A stretch of 64,000 nucleotides of DNA from Bacillus sp. 165. GTDB taxonomy: Bacteria; Bacillota; Bacilli; Bacillales; Bacillaceae_G. The notes under the pieces were generated by a model. It made no database searches. It saw only the letters and a list, made by a program, of their open reading frames with translations, and had not been told where the DNA came from. Location: positions 434,001-498,000 of the forward strand of contig NZ_JAGHKQ010000001.1 in the NCBI RefSeq assembly GCF_017742235.1. The letters run 5' to 3'. Positions 25,275 through 34,974 of this stretch are shown in pieces. The position numbers and the translations under genes were made by a program. The first letter of the stretch is position 1; each line of letters opens with the position of its first letter.

Positions 25275-27530
25275 CTATCTTCGATACTTTCCGCTAATTC
25301 CTAAATACCCTTTTACTAATTCAATTGTTTCAGGTGCCCGTAGACGCCCCATCGTATAAGGCGCTAGTGCTTCTGTACTCGTAATCGGAGCACCAACCCA
25401 CATAATTGTATCATCAATCATAATAAAAGGAGCCTGTAAATCCATAGCTACTTTACGGATTCGGTTTCCTACTTTCTCACCTGGCGTATACACTGTAACA
25501 GGTACAGTTTGACTTGCATGCTTCAATTCCGCTAACAGCTTTCCGTTCATTACGCTCATATCACAAACAGAGACGATCACACTTTTCTTGGCATTCCTTA
25601 TGTCTTTATACACATACTTCGATTCACTCGCTTCTTTGCTTGAAAACCAGCGCAGCTTCTTCGCAGCCACGTCTTGTAAAAATCCCTCATAATGCTCATA
25701 CCGATTCGAAATGCGAGACTGCTCATACATATGATTCGTTAACTGAGAAATCGCAAGCTTCCTTGATAACCTCGCTTTGCTGTACTGGACATCAACTACT
25801 TCAATAAACTTTCCGCGCGCTCGAGTAACTGCAACATTGATAAGACGATTACTGTTTTTATTAAACAGCAGTACACCTGGCTTCTCCTGCGGATATCCAT
25901 CTGCCACATCAAAAATTATCGCATCTCGCTCCGATCCTTGAAAGCGATGCACCGTCGAAATTGTAATCGCCTTCTGAATCTTTGAATCGATGACAATTTC
26001 GCGTAAGCAAGCAGATAAAAAACGAGCCTGTGCTTTATATGGGGTAATAATGCCAACAGATTCCATCCCCTCCTGCACAGCCAATACGCCAAGCTGTAAG
26101 CTCATGAGTCCCGAAAGAATATTATATCGGGAACGCGAGGACTCTTCTGTTAACGCATATGCTCCCATCTTAGATATATCAACAAGCATCGTCGCTTTTT
26201 CAGGAAATGGACCCTTCTTGGCAATTTCACTTCGCTTCGACGCATTCTTATGGTCTGTTACTTTGCCACCATACATAAACGAGTTCGTGAAGCTTGAAAT
26301 ATCAGGATGCATCCGCCTCTGCTCCTTCAGCATATATAAATGAGGATGCTTTCCACCGTTATTCACCTGTTCTACAATACCAACATGATAAAAAATATCC
26401 TCCCGCATCCACTTATCCACAAGCGGATGATTCGCCATCGCAATCGGCGGCAGCTGCTTAAAATCACCGCACACAACGATACGCTTTCCAAGGGACGCTG
26501 CAAAAGCAAGCTGCGGCACATACGCCATACTCACTTCATCAACTACCACTAAATCGTACGAACGGCTATGCAAAAGCGGATCTACCGCGCATTTCGTAAG
26601 AGTTGCTCCCACTACTTTCGCTTGCTCGGCATGCTCTCCTTCGAGCCCTTTCATCGTACCGCGCATTTTCTTTAATGCCTTGCGTAATTCGCTCAGCTCT
26701 TTTTCATCCTGACGCGTCATGGTTGCTTTCTCTTTTAAATATCTTCGTCGCTCTTCCAGCTCTTCCCGTTCACTTCTCACACCCGGATGCTTGTATTCTG
26801 CCAACTTAGAAGATAGTAACGATGGATGTGATAACACCTCTTCATCGTTACTATAACCATAGCGGATTACCTCACCGTCTTTCCACTTTCCATGCTGCTG
26901 AAGCACCTTCGCCACTTCGAGCATCAACACATCCACTGCGGCGTTACTGTGCGCCATTACAAGAACCTGTTTTCCTTTTAACGCATGCTGCGCAATAACA
27001 CGGGATAAATTATAAGTCTTCCCTGTTCCCGGCGGGCCCCACACATACGTTGTCGCATTATAATACGAACGATAAATAAGCTCCATACTCGCTTTTTTCA
27101 TTTTTTCAGCATGTCTTACTTCACCGTCACCACTCATCAAATGCTGGACCCGTTTCATTCTTTTAGAAGATTTTTTTATTTCATCTAATCTGTCTGCCAG
27201 TTCTTCTAAGAGCTGCCACGGTTCACTAAACAACTTTGCTTCCTTTACTTCTTCACCCACATAACTCTCAAGCTTTAGTTCAATATCAAACCCTTCAACT
27301 GCCAGCACTTCACCATTTACTGCTGTATCTCCAATCTCCAAACGCACAGGTGTGTCACTTGGAAAGAATACTTCCGTTACAAGCTGAAAAACATAAACTG
27401 ATGCATTGATATCTCTATATAAAAACTTACCATTTGTAATCGTATATCCAGCCCCGCCCCTGTTTTTTAAATGTTTTACCTCTTCTTTTAGAGCGATTTG
27501 CCATTCTTTTACCGTTGATAATAAGCTCAT
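25275..27530 (-). CDS. Superfamily 1 (UPF1-like) DNA/RNA helicase
   Basis: A 751-residue protein with Walker A GPPGTGKTYNLSRV (about residue 168), Walker B VVVDEVSMAY (about 330), motif III VVCGDFKQLPPIA, motif V-like ISTVHRFQGSERDAIIF and motif VI NVAVTRARGK, all in the order of AAA_11/AAA_12 (UPF1/SMUBP-like) helicases. Residues about 1-110 form a small beta-rich N-terminal domain. Residues 640-740 (SKYVYKDIRNAKKSVIVSVC, then VTVYTPGE) resemble a phospholipase-D-like fold but lack a clear HKD motif. These helicases unwind nucleic acid using ATP; the task here is unknown. The start is weakly supported because AAAGGAG lies 17 bases before ATG. Confidence 0.85.
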   Translation of the reverse strand: MSLLSTVKEWQIALKEEVKHLKNRGGAGYTITNGKFLYRDINASVYVFQLVTEVFFPSDTPVRLEIGDTAVNGEVLAVEGFDIELKLESYVGEEVKEAKLFSEPWQLLEELADRLDEIKKSSKRMKRVQHLMSGDGEVRHAEKMKKASMELIYRSYYNATTYVWGPPGTGKTYNLSRVIAQHALKGKQVLVMAHSNAAVDVLMLEVAKVLQQHGKWKDGEVIRYGYSNDEEVLSHPSLLSSKLAEYKHPGVRSEREELEERRRYLKEKATMTRQDEKELSELRKALKKMRGTMKGLEGEHAEQAKVVGATLTKCAVDPLLHSRSYDLVVVDEVSMAYVPQLAFAASLGKRIVVCGDFKQLPPIAMANHPLVDKWMREDIFYHVGIVEQVNNGGKHPHLYMLKEQRRMHPDISSFTNSFMYGGKVTDHKNASKRSEIAKKGPFPEKATMLVDISKMGAYALTEESSRSRYNILSGLMSLQLGVLAVQEGMESVGIITPYKAQARFLSACLREIVIDSKIQKAITISTVHRFQGSERDAIIFDVADGYPQEKPGVLLFNKNSNRLINVAVTRARGKFIEVVDVQYSKARLSRKLAISQLTNHMYEQSRISNRYEHYEGFLQDVAAKKLRWFSSKEASESKYVYKDIRNAKKSVIVSVCDMSVMNGKLLAELKHASQTVPVTVYTPGEKVGNRIRKVAMDLQAPFIMIDDTIMWVGAPITSTEALAPYTMGRLRAPETIELVKGYLGISGKYRR

Positions 27531-27756
27531 AATGTATATAAAATAACTCCTTTATTAATAGATGCAAAGTTCTATTGTACAAAAGGTACGAAGGATGTTC
27601 TAGTTTTATGAAAAGGGAATTTTTTACTGTTATCAATATGTTTTGAAATAACATGTTAAAATTTCATCGTTCCTGAAAGACCTGCACCTTTACAATAATT
27701 TATAAAAAGCTGTAACATTAACATAGGTACCACTATAATTCGCGAGGTTTCTATAT

Positions 27757-28152
27757 ATGTATAATCGTAATAGAGTATGGTATGCAGTGATGCTGATCAT
27801 TGTCGTTGTTCTTGGATTAGGCTCAAGAAAGATGGCTGATGTAATACATGATGTATTGGATACATACTTGGGTGACGCCTTATGGGGATTAATGATTTTC
27901 ATAGGCGTTGGGTTTCTTTTTAAAGAAACCCAAACGAAATTCGTTGCATTGATAGGACTTGTTTTTTGCTATAGCATTGAATCCACCCAGTTGTATCATG
28001 CTGCTTGGTTAGATGCTATTAGACAAACAACGTTAGGCGGCTTAGTATTAGGCTATGGATTTTTATGGAGTGATTTAGTTGCCTATACGCTTGGGATTGG
28101 AACGGGTGTCGTGATAGAGCTGTTATATACAAGAGGAAAACGAGCAGCATAA
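27757..28152 (+). CDS. DUF2809 membrane protein
   Basis: A 131-residue protein with four predicted helices. LDTYLGDALWGLMIFIGVGF, SIESTQLYHAAWLDAIRQT and LGGLVLGYGFLWSDLVAYTL are the conserved blocks of DUF2809, a small membrane family with no known function. Upstream is a run of AT-rich sequence with a weak ribosome binding site. The SRPBCC gene follows 47 bases later in the same direction. Confidence 0.85.
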   Translation: MYNRNRVWYAVMLIIVVVLGLGSRKMADVIHDVLDTYLGDALWGLMIFIGVGFLFKETQTKFVALIGLVFCYSIESTQLYHAAWLDAIRQTTLGGLVLGYGFLWSDLVAYTLGIGTGVVIELLYTRGKRAA

Positions 28153-28199
28153 TCAAAAAATCCAAAAGAGTAAACCGTAAAGGTAAGAAGGTGAAAATA

Positions 28200-28637
28200 A
28201 TGAAAGAGCTTATAACTGAAATCATAATTCCAGCAAAGGTTGAGGACGTGTGGGCTGTGCTAATCGATGCTGCAAACGTTCCAGAATGGAATCCACAAAT
28301 ATTCAAGATTACAGGTCGATTCGGACTAAACGAAAAGATTACAGGTCATGTCTATGCCCCAAACGGTTCTGGAAAACGATTTGCTTTCAAAGGCAAAGTG
28401 ACAGATTTTGAAAAAGGAAAGAAATTAGCCTGGAAAGGCGGGGTTCCGGGAGTTTTATACGGGTATCATTATTGGGAATTAATTGATTTAGGAACTGAAA
28501 CAAAAGTGATTCATGGTGAGCAATTTTATGGGGTATTTACATTTTTGATATCTGAAGCCAGGTTGAATATGATGAAACCCTTTTATGAGGATGCAAACAC
28601 AGCACTCAGAGAGTACTTGTTGAAAGGCAAATTGTAA
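28200..28637 (+). CDS. SRPBCC family protein (START/polyketide-cyclase fold)
   Basis: Encodes 145 residues from ATG 28200, which follows GAAGGTG; a GTG three codons earlier is the alternative. The opening IIIPAKVEDVWAVLIDAANV and PEWNPQI, the middle FEKGKKLAWKGGVPGVLYGY and the C-terminal helix FYEDANTALREYLL are characteristic of SRPBCC hydrophobic-ligand-binding proteins. The ligand is unknown. Confidence 0.85.
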   Translation: MKELITEIIIPAKVEDVWAVLIDAANVPEWNPQIFKITGRFGLNEKITGHVYAPNGSGKRFAFKGKVTDFEKGKKLAWKGGVPGVLYGYHYWELIDLGTETKVIHGEQFYGVFTFLISEARLNMMKPFYEDANTALREYLLKGKL

Positions 28638-28794
28638 AACTTGCTTCTTGAGTTTTTTGCAATAACAATTGCCCTGTTATTATACTCTATTGCTAGATGA
28701 CTACACTCTCGATTCTCTCTTATTCTGTTTCTGTATCTTCAAACCAAATGGACCGAACGCAAAGGATTAAACGAATCAAGAGTTCAAAGTAAGA

Positions 28795-28844
28795 AAAAGC
28801 TGACCTGTTCTTCTCAAAAATATGGAATGAAGGTCAGCTTTTTT
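28795..28844 (-). terminator. Terminator of sstT
   Basis: On the minus strand AAAAGCTGACCT pairs with AGGTCAGCTTTTT around a roughly 24-base loop, ending in T-runs. Confidence 0.8.
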
Positions 28845-28851
28845 ACTTTTA

Positions 28852-30090
28852 TTATGCAACTTTTTTGATATCTATCTTTTTCCCTTCCTTAAGCCTCTTC
28901 TTAAATTCAGCTGTTGCAGTGAACAGGACGTCTGTTGATGAGTTAAGTGCAGTTTCAAAAGAGTCTTGTAAAACACCAATGATAAACCCTACTCCAACTA
29001 CCTGCATTGCAACATCATTAGGGATTCCAAATAAGCTGCATGCTAGAGGAATCAATAATAGCGAGCCACCCGCAACCCCTGAAGCACCGCAAGCACATAC
29101 AGCTGACAACACGCTGAGAATGATAGCGGTAGGAATGTCCACTTGAATGCCTAGTGTATGCACCGCTGCAAGTGTTAAAACAGAAATCGTTACCGCTGCA
29201 CCAGCCATATTAATAGTAGCACCTAGCGGAATCGATACTGAATAGCTATCTTTATCTAAATCTAGCTTTTCGCATAATTTCATATTTACAGGGATGTTTG
29301 CAGCTGAGCTGCGTGTAAAGAATGCTGTAATGCCACTTTCCTTAATACACTTGAATACAAGTGGGTACGGGTTTTGGCGTAAATTTGCAAACACAATGAT
29401 TGGGTTGACGACAAGAGCCATAAAGAACATACATCCAATCAACACAGCAAGTAATTTTCCATAACTTAGTAAAGATTCGATTCCATTTGTTGTAATAGAC
29501 TCGATCACTAGACCCATAATACCAAATGGAGCGAACTTTATTACCCATGTAACCATTGTTGATACTGCATCGGACACATTAGAAATTAACGTTTTTGTCG
29601 TATCAGTAGCATTTCTTAAAGCCAAACCAAGAAGTACCGCCCAAGTTAAAATACCAACATAGTTTGCATTATAAATGGCTTTAACAGGATTATCCACTAC
29701 GTTCAATACCAAGGTTTTGAGAACCTCTCCAACACCACCGGGAGCCGCCAAATCATCAGCACCCTTCGCAAGTGACATACTTACAGGAAAAATGAAGCTT
29801 ACAATAACAGCGGTTAATCCAGCTAAAAAGGTTCCTAAAAGGTATAGAAAGATAATGGATTTCATATTCGTTTGCTGACCTCTTTTATGTTGAGCGATCG
29901 CCGACATAACCAAGAAGAGTACCAACACAGGTGCAATTGCTTTTAACGCACCTACAAATAAAGAACCTAAAATAACAAGAGGTTTTGCTGCTGCTGGAAT
30001 CGTTACAGACAAGATAATGCCTATAATCAAACCAACAGATATCTGTTTTACGAGACTAATTTGATTCCACTTTTTCAATAGATTTTTCAT
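28852..30090 (-). CDS. sstT: Serine/threonine:sodium symporter SstT
   Basis: A 412-residue dicarboxylate/amino-acid:cation symporter fold. ATG 30090 is chosen because GCGGGGGGAA lies six bases before it. Characteristic SstT blocks are [20 protein letters not shown] at the start, [40 protein letters not shown] (the conserved Asn-Met-x-Gly-Ala region binding substrate and sodium) and [20 protein letters not shown]. It imports serine and threonine with sodium. The long AT-rich upstream region probably holds its promoter. Confidence 0.92.
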   Translation of the reverse strand: MKNLLKKWNQISLVKQISVGLIIGIILSVTIPAAAKPLVILGSLFVGALKAIAPVLVLFLVMSAIAQHKRGQQTNMKSIIFLYLLGTFLAGLTAVIVSFIFPVSMSLAKGADDLAAPGGVGEVLKTLVLNVVDNPVKAIYNANYVGILTWAVLLGLALRNATDTTKTLISNVSDAVSTMVTWVIKFAPFGIMGLVIESITTNGIESLLSYGKLLAVLIGCMFFMALVVNPIIVFANLRQNPYPLVFKCIKESGITAFFTRSSAANIPVNMKLCEKLDLDKDSYSVSIPLGATINMAGAAVTISVLTLAAVHTLGIQVDIPTAIILSVLSAVCACGASGVAGGSLLLIPLACSLFGIPNDVAMQVVGVGFIIGVLQDSFETALNSSTDVLFTATAEFKKRLKEGKKIDIKKVA

Positions 30091-30571
30091 AGAAATTCCC
30101 CCCGCTTGTATAATATAAAATTGCATATCTCCATGGGTCTATTAAGGTATACTAATATCGGTCTATAGATTTCTTATTATGTTTAAGCAATCTATATCCC
30201 TAGCTTAACTATAAATTCTAACAAATTTTATTATAGTGAATATTAATATATATTATATCGTTATTTTTAATTAGCTAGAGTAAACCGAACAAAAACCTAC
30301 TAAACCTAGTAATTCTAAAATCCCAAAACGTGCTACGTATTAACCCCTCGATTAAATTACACTAATTAAATAATACTAAAAAATCAAAAAATTAGATAGC
30401 TTTATTTTCTCAATATAAAAAAATTACTATCAAATAAAAATATAATCGAACAAAAGAATGAGGGATACCACGATAACTCTTTTCTTATTTCTGTTCATAA
30501 GTAGTTCGTCGAAGCAAGAGTATATCTCTTTTCGGAATACCATAAATACATAAAATAACTTTCAACCCTCT

Positions 30572-30612
30572 CTCACCTTAGTGGTTCACAAAACCGTAAG
30601 TGTGGGAGGCTT
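30572..30612. repeat. Long imperfect hairpin
   Basis: CCTCTCTCACCTTA pairs with TAAGTGTGGGAGG with two irregularities, and the loop has an inner GGTT/AACC stem. There is no T-run, so it does not look like a terminator. Hairpins of this build occur at IS200/IS605-type ends, but no transposase is next to it. Confidence 0.45.
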
Positions 30613-30663
30613 TGATAGATTAGATTAAAATATTTAGGAGATAAAAATGCGCTATAAAGGTTT

Positions 30664-30900
30664 TGTTGCAGTATAGCAAACTTCTCATCGAAGATAAGTA
30701 CCATGGATTAACTAGACTAATTAAGGAATATTCGACACATGTTTTACCACTTCTTGATGAAAAAATTGATATGCGGCTAATCCATGCATTGAATATAGTG
30801 AAAAAATGAAAAATGGATAATACGCCAACATGTGATACCATGAAAGCTTCACTAGGAGCAGCGTTATATGTTTTGAAGGCCCCAAAATATGTAAATCCCA
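30664..30900 (+). pseudogene. Remnant of an unidentified gene
   Basis: One frame reads LLQYSKLLIEDKYHGLTRLI and KEYSTHVLPLLDEKIDMRL and IHALNIVKK before a stop near 30808. A second frame continues MDNTPTCDTMKASLGAALYV then LKAPKYVNPITN. The composition is protein-like in both parts but no start or intact frame remains. I do not recognise the family. Confidence 0.35.
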
Positions 30901-30905
30901 TTACA

Positions 30906-30940
30906 AACAGGAGCAAGGACATTAACTCCTCGCTCCTGTT
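30906..30940 (-). terminator. Terminator of the fdhF-fdhD unit
   Basis: AACAGGAGC-GAGGA and TCCTT-GCTCCTGTT pair on the minus strand, with a short T tail. Confidence 0.75.
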
Positions 30941-30947
30941 CCATATC

Positions 30948-31739
30948 TTATATTCCTGCTATACGCTGTGGATGAGTATAGACATTAAATCCATTTCCCC
31001 TGATAAAACCGACAGCCGTGATACCAAGTTCGTCGGCCATATCCAAGGCAAGATTCGTAGGCGCCGATTTGGACAGAATGATTCCTGTTCCAATTTTGGC
31101 TGCCTTGAGTAACACCTCAGAAGAAATCCTGCCGCTAAAGACAATGATTTTGTCCTTTAGTGATATACGGTTTATGATGCAATAGCCAAATATTTTATCT
31201 AAGGCATTATGCCGACCGATATCGGTTCTCGCTATAACAATTCCTTCTGTCGTACATAAAGCGGCATTGTGAACACCGCCGGTTTGCTGGAAATGGGAGG
31301 AGCTTTCCTGCATCTGTTTCATTAACTCCTGGCACTCTTTTGGTGTAATAGTCAATTTCGTCATGATTGTTTTCGCTGTCTTCACATCATTGTAAAAATA
31401 AAACTGCCGTCCTTTTCCGCAACATGAACCGATAAATCGCTTAGAGTGGAAATCCTTTTGCATGGAATGCTTGTTGACAAGATCTACATAAGCAAATCCT
31501 TTTTGTTCATCAATGTGCATGGACTGGATATCTTCATACACGCGGATAATGCCTTCGGAAGCTAGAAATCCAACTACCAATTCTTCTAATTCAGAAGGGG
31601 TACATACCATGGTGGCAAACTCAGTTCCATCCAACATGATTGTCAATGGATACTCGATTGCCATTTCATCCTCTTGCTTTATAAAGTTTTGTCCGTCATA
31701 TCTTACAATATTCCGAGACGTAGTCACTTGCCCTATCAC
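30948..31739 (-). CDS. fdhD: Formate dehydrogenase accessory sulfurtransferase FdhD
   Basis: A 263-residue protein. Conserved blocks are FATMVCTPSELEELVVGFLA, the cysteine segment FIGSCCGKGRQF (the flexible-loop cysteines, here adjacent rather than Cys-x-x-Cys), GGVHNAALCTTEG, RTDIGRHNALDKIFGYC and VFSGRISSEVLLKAAKIG. FdhD passes sulfur from a desulfurase to the molybdenum cofactor, which activates formate dehydrogenase. The GTG start follows AGGGGGAACACAT. It lies 35 bases past fdhF in the same direction, so the pair is one operon. Confidence 0.93.
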   Translation of the reverse strand: MIGQVTTSRNIVRYDGQNFIKQEDEMAIEYPLTIMLDGTEFATMVCTPSELEELVVGFLASEGIIRVYEDIQSMHIDEQKGFAYVDLVNKHSMQKDFHSKRFIGSCCGKGRQFYFYNDVKTAKTIMTKLTITPKECQELMKQMQESSSHFQQTGGVHNAALCTTEGIVIARTDIGRHNALDKIFGYCIINRISLKDKIIVFSGRISSEVLLKAAKIGTGIILSKSAPTNLALDMADELGITAVGFIRGNGFNVYTHPQRIAGI

Positions 31740-31774
31740 ATGTGTTCCCCCTTCTGTTGTCCCTTTCTTGCATA

Positions 31775-34132
31775 TTAACTTACTTCTGTTTCCATATCTG
31801 GAACCGGTTTTTCCAAGTATTGCGTATCCTTGCGGGCGTTATAACGCTCCGCCTTTTCCACCGTTACCGCAATATTATAATCCGGAATACCTGCAAATTT
31901 TTCATAACGTCCTCTCGGCAGTAAGAAGTTTCCTTCCGGGAAGTGGACTTCCAGGTTGCCAGGCGCAATATCAACAAACTTAGCACGGCCTTGGAAGACA
32001 CCGAAACCGTTATAAACAACAATTCCTTCACCTTCCACAATGCTTAGTCTCCTCGCATCTTCAGCGTTCATTAAAACATCATAACGATCAGCACCGTTCA
32101 ATGGGTCTACTTCCTTATACACCATGGAGTTGAACTGCTTTCCGCGGCGGGACGTTACAATAAATTGATCTGGTTTTTTGTTTAAATCCGGAATCTCTAC
32201 TGGAATCAAGCTTCCTTTTCCATCCGGTGTCGGACAAATCCCATCTTCACACAGCCACGCTCCGCCCCACTGGAATACATCCCCTTTTTTCTTTAAGTGC
32301 TGAATTCCATCATAGTTCGGATTTGCTATCGCGATTTCATCACGAATGTCTTGCGCATCTTTAAATTCAACTAAATGAGCTGTCTCAGGCTTTACACGCT
32401 TCGCCAAATCAATATAAATTTTCCATTCTGCACGCGCTTCTTCAATTCTATTTTGATTTCCTTCGATTTCAGGGGAAAAGTATACCATCCGTTCTGTTGA
32501 AGTAGATGTTCCGCCGCCTTCTTGCTCATATCTTGTTTTGGCAGGGAGAACAATGACTGCTTCTTTCGCATCAACAAGTGTGGACGTATTTAAAATAATG
32601 TCTTGATGAATACGAATTTCAAGCTGGGATAACGCTTCTCTCACAAAATCCGGATCCGGCATCGTTTCAAGGAAATTCCCGCCGCTTAAATAATACAGCT
32701 TAATTTTCCGTTCATGATCTTCTGGCAACAGGATATTTTCAAGAGTAACCCCAAGAATGTCTCCTTGCCAACGCGGCAGTTCAAAGTCCCAAATGCTTTC
32801 AATTCGTTCAATATTTTCTCCATAAAAATCCCCACCAGGAAGAACAAATGGATCTGCACCCATTTCTCCTGCCCCTTGTACAGAAGAATGTCCGCGGAAC
32901 GGCATAAGTCCAGAATACTTACGTCCAAGGAAGCCACGCAGTAGAGCAAGATTCGCAACTTGGGAGATATTATCCGTCGCAAATGAATGCATCGTCAAAC
33001 CAAGCGCCCAAGCAAATACGGCATTCTTCGCTTTCGCCAGCATTTCCGCCAATTCAATAATACGTTCCTTTGAAATACCAGAAGATTCAATAATATGATC
33101 CCACGTTTGTTCCTGCACGTTTGCTTTTAATTCTTCGTAATCTTTTACATGCTTCTTAACGAATTCATGATTGATTGCAGACCCATGCTCTTTTTCTTCC
33201 ATCTCAAACCAATGCTTCATAATTCCGTGCATAAAGGCAATATCCCCGCCGATATTCACTTGGTAGAAGTCATCCGCGATTTTCGTCCCAAACAGTGCAG
33301 ACTCAGGGTTAGATGGAATCCAATACTCATCCATCGACGGTTCACGGTATGGATTCACAACAATGATCTTTGTCCCTTTTTTCTTAGCTTCCAACATATA
33401 TTTAGTCGAAACAGGAGAACTGTTTGATGCAACGCTGCCCCAGAATAAAAGAACATCCGTACCGATCCAATCTAAATAATTCGCTGTAGATGCACCAACT
33501 CCAATTGAGCGTTTTAATGCCGTTTTACTTGGAGAGTGACAGATGCGGGATGCATTATCAATGTTGTTTGTCCCTAAGAAGCGAGCCACTTTTCCTGCTA
33601 CATAATAGCTTTCATTTGTAATTCCTCTGGACGTCAAATAAAAAGCATATTGCTTAGGGTCTAGCTTTTTCATTTTTTCAGCGATCATATCCATCGCTTC
33701 ATCCCATGTGATACGAGAGAATTTGCGTTCTCCTTTTCGGCGAATCATAGGATATGGAATGCGCCCTAACTTGCGAAGTTCCGTGCTGTCATATTTCCTT
33801 AATTCATCAATATCTGCATGAAGTATTTCAGACTTCACAGCAGGCATTGTATTCAGGCGAAGAACATTCAAACGTGTTGTACAAATATGCGGACCGTCCA
33901 ATGTCTGGTCATATAAACCGGATACCCCAAGCGCGCAGCCATCACAAACTCCATCTGTAATAATACGCGCCGCATAACCGAAGTTATCTTTATTTTCCCA
34001 AGCTACCTTCATCGTATCGCGAATGTGCTTCGGCTTAATCTTTCCTAGTCCAAAAGGAATTGGGCTTACCCAAAATTTCGGTGCTGGCAGCCACTCCTTT
34101 TTTTGTGGTCCTGGATGCTTTGTTTTCCCCAT
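31775..34132 (-). CDS. Molybdopterin oxidoreductase, FdhF/YdeP-type formate dehydrogenase
   Basis: Encodes 785 residues from ATG 34132, the second of two close ATGs and the one at proper spacing from GAGGAGGAA. The N-terminal ITDGVCDGCALGVSG carries the cysteines of the FdhF/YdeP iron-sulfur region, then SRITWDEAMDMIAEKMKKLD and SRICHSPSKTALKRSIGVGA for cofactor binding. The C-terminal ASYL-type molybdopterin-dinucleotide domain includes QFIVTSRRGKQFNSM and MNAEDARRLSIVEGEG. The family lacks a selenocysteine here, and I see no in-frame TGA. It is expected to oxidise formate or a related substrate in the cytoplasm. Coupling to FdhD supports formate dehydrogenase activity. Confidence 0.88.
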   Translation of the reverse strand: MGKTKHPGPQKKEWLPAPKFWVSPIPFGLGKIKPKHIRDTMKVAWENKDNFGYAARIITDGVCDGCALGVSGLYDQTLDGPHICTTRLNVLRLNTMPAVKSEILHADIDELRKYDSTELRKLGRIPYPMIRRKGERKFSRITWDEAMDMIAEKMKKLDPKQYAFYLTSRGITNESYYVAGKVARFLGTNNIDNASRICHSPSKTALKRSIGVGASTANYLDWIGTDVLLFWGSVASNSSPVSTKYMLEAKKKGTKIIVVNPYREPSMDEYWIPSNPESALFGTKIADDFYQVNIGGDIAFMHGIMKHWFEMEEKEHGSAINHEFVKKHVKDYEELKANVQEQTWDHIIESSGISKERIIELAEMLAKAKNAVFAWALGLTMHSFATDNISQVANLALLRGFLGRKYSGLMPFRGHSSVQGAGEMGADPFVLPGGDFYGENIERIESIWDFELPRWQGDILGVTLENILLPEDHERKIKLYYLSGGNFLETMPDPDFVREALSQLEIRIHQDIILNTSTLVDAKEAVIVLPAKTRYEQEGGGTSTSTERMVYFSPEIEGNQNRIEEARAEWKIYIDLAKRVKPETAHLVEFKDAQDIRDEIAIANPNYDGIQHLKKKGDVFQWGGAWLCEDGICPTPDGKGSLIPVEIPDLNKKPDQFIVTSRRGKQFNSMVYKEVDPLNGADRYDVLMNAEDARRLSIVEGEGIVVYNGFGVFQGRAKFVDIAPGNLEVHFPEGNFLLPRGRYEKFAGIPDYNIAVTVEKAERYNARKDTQYLEKPVPDMETEVS

Positions 34133-34176
34133 CTTCATTTCCTCCTCTATTTCTCTCTTAGAGTACTGTATCTAAT

Positions 34177-34400
34177 AAAAAAACCGCCAAGGAGAACATT
34201 CATCGTATAAAATTCGGACGAATATCTCTAGGCGGTTAGCTTTCACAGGTATACTGCCAAGTGCCAACAGTTAAAATGGCGATCCTATGTCTCCTCTTAA
34301 CCGATAAACAGAAACGCTGTTTGGTCTTAAAAGCAGATCGTCCTTTATGTTCCCAAAATGTTCTAATATGCTATGGTTATACTAACATGGAAGCGCATTC
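34177..34400 (-). promoter_or_regulatory. Structured leader of fdhF with terminator/antiterminator
   Basis: On the minus strand the leader ends with a strong terminator: AACCGCC and GGCGGTT (34231-34237 and 34182-34188) with inner AGAGA/TCTCC pairing, then TTTTTTTA. Two upstream segments can compete: CGGTTA (about 34298-34303) with the terminator's TAACCG, and AAGAGGAGACAT (about 34287-34299) with ATGTTCTCCTT on its 3' side. About 35 bases separate the T-run from the fdhF start. This is the layout of a riboswitch or attenuator. I could not assign a known class; molybdenum-cofactor or tungstate sensing would suit the gene. Confidence 0.6.
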
Positions 34401-34534
34401 ATATCAATGAAATTATTTTACAATCTTATTATTTTTGTATATACGATAAACATTTTCCTCATAATGAAAATACGTACGAGCGAAAATAACTATAAACTAC
34501 GTCTATCTAAAAAACGACGAGGAGGATATACATA

Positions 34535-34789
34535 TTGGAGAAGCATGAAAACGATTATGACCGCATCCATGAAACAAACGGAGAAGCATATCACGATATA
34601 GATGCTGCTTCATTGAAGGATGTTCTTCAACTTTCTTTGGAAAGGGAGGAAGAAATGATGAGAACATACCTCATCACAGCTGAACGGATTCATGAACAGC
34701 CAGAATTAAAGGAACGCCTGCAAAACTTTGCCGAGGGAAACGCCAAACGTTCCCGGCAGCTGATTGATGAACTGAAGAATTTGACATGA
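34535..34789 (+). CDS. Small helical hypothetical protein
   Basis: Encodes 84 highly charged residues with a TTG start behind GAGGAGGATATACATA. The protein is predicted nearly all helical (SLKDVLQLSLEREEEMMRTY, then ELKERLQNFAEGNAKRSRQL), with spaced glutamates and a histidine reminiscent of ferritin-like four-helix proteins but too short for that fold. Divergent from fdhF, so possibly functionally linked. Family not recognised. Confidence 0.65.
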   Translation: MEKHENDYDRIHETNGEAYHDIDAASLKDVLQLSLEREEEMMRTYLITAERIHEQPELKERLQNFAEGNAKRSRQLIDELKNLT

Positions 34790-34849
34790 GGTGGAATCGA
34801 CAGCAATCATGAATTGTAGATTTCTGTTTGACACGCTTAGCTATTCATG

Positions 34850-34926
34850 AGACAAGGAAACTCCTTTCGAGAATGATTGGTGATATATCTATGCTACCGA
34901 ACGAACACTTCCTTGTCTCTTTTTCT
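34850..34926 (+). terminator. Possible long-loop terminator
   Basis: GAGACAAGGAA and TTCCTTGTCTC pair across a long loop and are followed by TTTTTC. The long loop makes the assignment uncertain. Confidence 0.5.
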
Positions 34927-34974
34927 ATATGTGAGTTTTTCTAAGTGATTTGCTCAAGTACAGCTTTTTACTTA

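Larger units (their letters stand above)
30091..30947. other. Long AT-rich intergenic region with a hairpin and a gene remnant
   Basis: About 850 bases without an intact gene. 30130-30480 is extremely AT-rich. 30572-30612 is a long imperfect hairpin. 30655-30900 holds a broken coding remnant, and 30906-30940 is the fdhD terminator. Probably a site of past insertion and deletion between sstT and fdhD. Confidence 0.55.

Noticed and set aside
27427..27654. 75-codon frame upstream of the helicase gene
   Set aside because: Overlaps the helicase start region in another frame and lacks any family feature.
31775..34132. Selenocysteine-containing formate dehydrogenase
   Set aside because: No in-frame TGA and no SECIS-like element; the sequence belongs to the FdhF/YdeP type without selenocysteine.
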